This document shows, piece by piece, positions 62,216 to 64,000 of a stretch of DNA of 64,000 nt. Location of the stretch: assembly GCA_031396205.1 (NCBI GenBank), contig JANNKH010000085.1, forward strand, positions 13,417 to 77,416, in the 5' to 3' direction. The stretch's first letter is position 1. Every line of letters starts with the position of its first letter. The translations under genes and the position numbers were made by a program. The stretch is from CAISIP01 sp031396205. GTDB taxonomy: Bacteria; Pseudomonadota; Gammaproteobacteria; Burkholderiales; Burkholderiaceae_C. Below the pieces are notes generated by a model. It ran no database searches and had not been told where the DNA came from. It worked only from the letters and a program-made list of their open reading frames with translations.

Positions 62216-62241
62216 GCGCGCTCGCCCGACCACCCGACCGC

Positions 62242-63213
62242 ATGCCGCTGCCAGACGACACTGACACGGGAGAGCTCCCGCCACCCCTCGATCCTCTGGT
62301 CGAGCGCTACCTGGAACATGTCCGGGTCGAAAAGCGACTGGCCGGACGTACCGTCACCCTGTATGCGCTGGATCTGGCCAAACTGACCGACAACGCGCGC
62401 CAGGCGGGCGTGCCCTTGGCATCCGTGCAGAACCCGCAGATCCGACGCTGGGTCGCGCAGATGCACAGCCAGGGCCGCAGTCCACGCGGTATCGCGCTGA
62501 TCCTGTCGGGCTGGCGCGGATTCTATGCGTGGCTGGGACGCGAGGGCCTGGTCGCCGCCAATCCGGCGCAGGATGTACATGCGCCCAAGGCAGCCAAGCC
62601 CCTGCCCAAGGCATTGAGCGTGGACGACGCGGTGCAGTTGGCCGCTTTTCACGATGTCCAGGCGGACCCGTGGCTCGAGGCGCGTGACGCGGCCATGGTC
62701 GCATTGCTGTACGGCGGCGGATTGCGCGTCGGCGAACTGGTCGGCCTGGATGTGATGGCCAGCCCGCAGGCACGTGGGTGGCTCGACCTGCAAGAGGGTG
62801 AGGCCCATGTGCTTGGCAAGGGATCCAAGCGGCGCAGCGTGCCCGTCGGCAGCAAGGCCGTACTGGCAGTACAGGCCTGGCTCACGCTGCGCGATCCGTT
62901 GTCGCGCACGACCCAGCCGGCCTTGTTCATCGGCCGCCACGGAAGCCGGCTGACGGCACAGGCGGTATGGCAACGGCTGCAGCGCCGCAGCCAGCACAGT
63001 GGCCTGGCCATGCCGGTGCATCCGCACATGCTGCGCCATTCGTTTGCCAGCCACGTGCTGCAGTCGAGCAGCGACCTGCGCGCGGTACAGGAATTGCTGG
63101 GCCACGCCAACATCACCACCACGCAGGTGTATACCCGGCTCGATTTCCAGCACCTGTCCAAGGCCTACGACGCGGCGCATCCGCGCGCCAGACTGAAGAA
63201 TCCGCCGAAATAG
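62242..63213 (+). CDS. xerC: Tyrosine recombinase XerC
   Basis: A 323-residue site-specific recombinase that resolves chromosome dimers at dif with XerD. The core-binding domain is at about 20-105; the catalytic residues are in GGGLRVGELVGL (Arg), LGKGSKRRSVPV (Lys), HPHMLRHSFASH (His and Arg), GHANITTTQVYTR (His and nucleophile Tyr). The gene follows DUF484 in the conserved dapF-DUF484-xerC order. No integron or phage context suggests another role. Confidence 0.93.
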   Translation: MPLPDDTDTGELPPPLDPLVERYLEHVRVEKRLAGRTVTLYALDLAKLTDNARQAGVPLASVQNPQIRRWVAQMHSQGRSPRGIALILSGWRGFYAWLGREGLVAANPAQDVHAPKAAKPLPKALSVDDAVQLAAFHDVQADPWLEARDAAMVALLYGGGLRVGELVGLDVMASPQARGWLDLQEGEAHVLGKGSKRRSVPVGSKAVLAVQAWLTLRDPLSRTTQPALFIGRHGSRLTAQAVWQRLQRRSQHSGLAMPVHPHMLRHSFASHVLQSSSDLRAVQELLGHANITTTQVYTRLDFQHLSKAYDAAHPRARLKNPPK

Positions 63214-63281
63214 TCGGCGCACCATCGAGCACGATTGCGCCGATTACGCGATCCGCGGATGCAGGCCGCACAATCGCGGCC

Positions 63282-64000
63282 ATGAAAGTACTGCGACTAC
63301 ACCCTGGCAAGGAACGCTCCCTGTTGCGCCGCCATCCCTGGATCTTCGAATCTGCCATCGCCCGGGGCGGCGCCGATGCCGGTGAAACCGTCCGGGTTGA
63401 ATCCCATGCCGGTGAATTCCTGGCGTGGGCGGCGTGCAGCCCGCAGTCGCGTATCCGGGCCCGGGTCTGGAGCTTTGACGCCGGCCAGCGCATCGACGCC
63501 GAATTTTTTGATTCCGCCTGCGCCACGGCCATTGCAGCTCGCAGCCGGTTCGAGATCGACAGCGACGCGATGCGCCTGGTGCACGGCGAATCCGACGGAT
63601 TACCTGGCCTGGTGGTGGACCGATACCAGGACACCCTGGTGGCGCAGTTCCAGTCGGCCGGCGCCGAGCGCTGGAAACCGGTTCTGGCCGACGCCTTGCT
63701 GCGCCATTCAGGTGCGCCACGCTTGTATGAGCGGTCGGACACCAGCAGTCGCAAACGCGAGGGCCTGGCGCCCGCAGCCGGCTGGTTGCGCGGCGACGGC
63801 CCCGTGGAGTTGGTGCTGCGCGAACACGCCTGGCAGTTGGGCCTGAATATCGCACAGGGCCACAAGACCGGCTTTTACCTTGACCAGCGCGACAGCCGGG
63901 CGCGGGTCGCACGAACCCCGCAGCACCACCAAAGGGGGCAGGTGCTCAACTGCTTTTGGGATAGCGGCGGGTTAAGCGTCGCGGCGCTGCACGGCCAGGC
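63282..64000 (+). CDS. rlmI: Class I rRNA methyltransferase, RlmI-like (3' end outside window)
   Basis: A PUA-domain 23S rRNA m5C methyltransferase. The frame is open from the ATG at 63282 to the window edge (239 codons of about 390-400). It begins LRLHPGKERSLLRRHPWIFE (PUA domain), followed by VHGESDGLPGLVVDRYQDTL, HKTGFYLDQRDSRA and VLNCFWDSGGLSVAAL, the start of the Rossmann fold with motif I. The catalytic Cys motifs lie beyond the edge. The usual NCFxYTGGFS is WDSGGLS here. Confidence 0.9.
   Translation, partial: MKVLRLHPGKERSLLRRHPWIFESAIARGGADAGETVRVESHAGEFLAWAACSPQSRIRARVWSFDAGQRIDAEFFDSACATAIAARSRFEIDSDAMRLVHGESDGLPGLVVDRYQDTLVAQFQSAGAERWKPVLADALLRHSGAPRLYERSDTSSRKREGLAPAAGWLRGDGPVELVLREHAWQLGLNIAQGHKTGFYLDQRDSRARVARTPQHHQRGQVLNCFWDSGGLSVAALHGQ

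Noticed and set aside
62242..63213. XerC considered as an integrase of a mobile element
   Set aside because: It follows dapF and DUF484 in the conserved chromosomal order and has no att-like repeats or phage genes nearby.

Overview
The window reads as chromosome of a GC-rich betaproteobacterium, most likely order Burkholderiales. Pointers are the rubredoxin-thiD-hemL group, the pilGHIJ-chpA twitching cluster, a yqgE-ruvX-pyrR-pyrB-pyrX operon with a histidine-less dihydroorotase, dusB-fis-purH, dapF-DUF484-xerC, a PEP-CTERM protein, and a type A RNase P RNA. I see no phage, integron, intact insertion sequence, CRISPR array or tRNA. Genes are packed with many 1-14 nt overlaps, so operons are easy to read.

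Layout. 1-2042: divergent argO/argP and a 660 bp stretch with no convincing gene. 2043-3300: a secreted pentapeptide-repeat protein, its secreted partner and a transposase-like remnant. 3299-6426: a two-component system and a Spondin_N/PEP-CTERM surface protein. 6605-8686: a DMT exporter and an aminotransferase. 8745-18807: a catabolic/accessory zone with decayed genes: sulfatase remnant, SMP-30 lactonase, GntR regulator, a frameshifted gene once coupled to that regulator, a D-aminoacylase-like hydrolase with a BASS transporter, a ZIP transporter missing an internal block, a Fur-box-controlled ferric ABC transporter, and an SDR. 18980-21904: MATE exporter, GloB-like hydrolase, Nudix hydrolase.

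21946-28693 is the most unusual block. A single 1066-residue polypeptide joins a DyP-type heme peroxidase to a cytochrome P450 whose I-helix lacks the usual acid/threonine pair. A LuxR-type regulator lies divergently upstream, and a large winged-helix/NB-ARC/TPR regulator overlaps its 3' end. This looks like a self-contained two-heme enzyme module with its own regulators, architecturally reminiscent of fungal Ppo oxylipin synthases but built from different parts.

28700-34860: pyrimidine operon (catalytically dead PyrX supporting PyrB; the active PyrC is at 52 kb), plsC and a DNA photolyase. 34877-44000: Pil-Chp chemosensory system with two oddities, a ten-base homopolymer inside chpA and a PilJ with almost no periplasmic domain. 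44113-54779: cofactor, purine and tRNA-modification housekeeping genes, a HypT-like regulator, pyrC and htpX. 54780-64000: a structured intergenic region, FAD dehydrogenase, cysK, RNase P RNA with an unusual base in a near-invariant position, a Nudix-metallo-beta-lactamase fusion, dapF-DUF484-xerC, and the 5' part of an rRNA methyltransferase gene.
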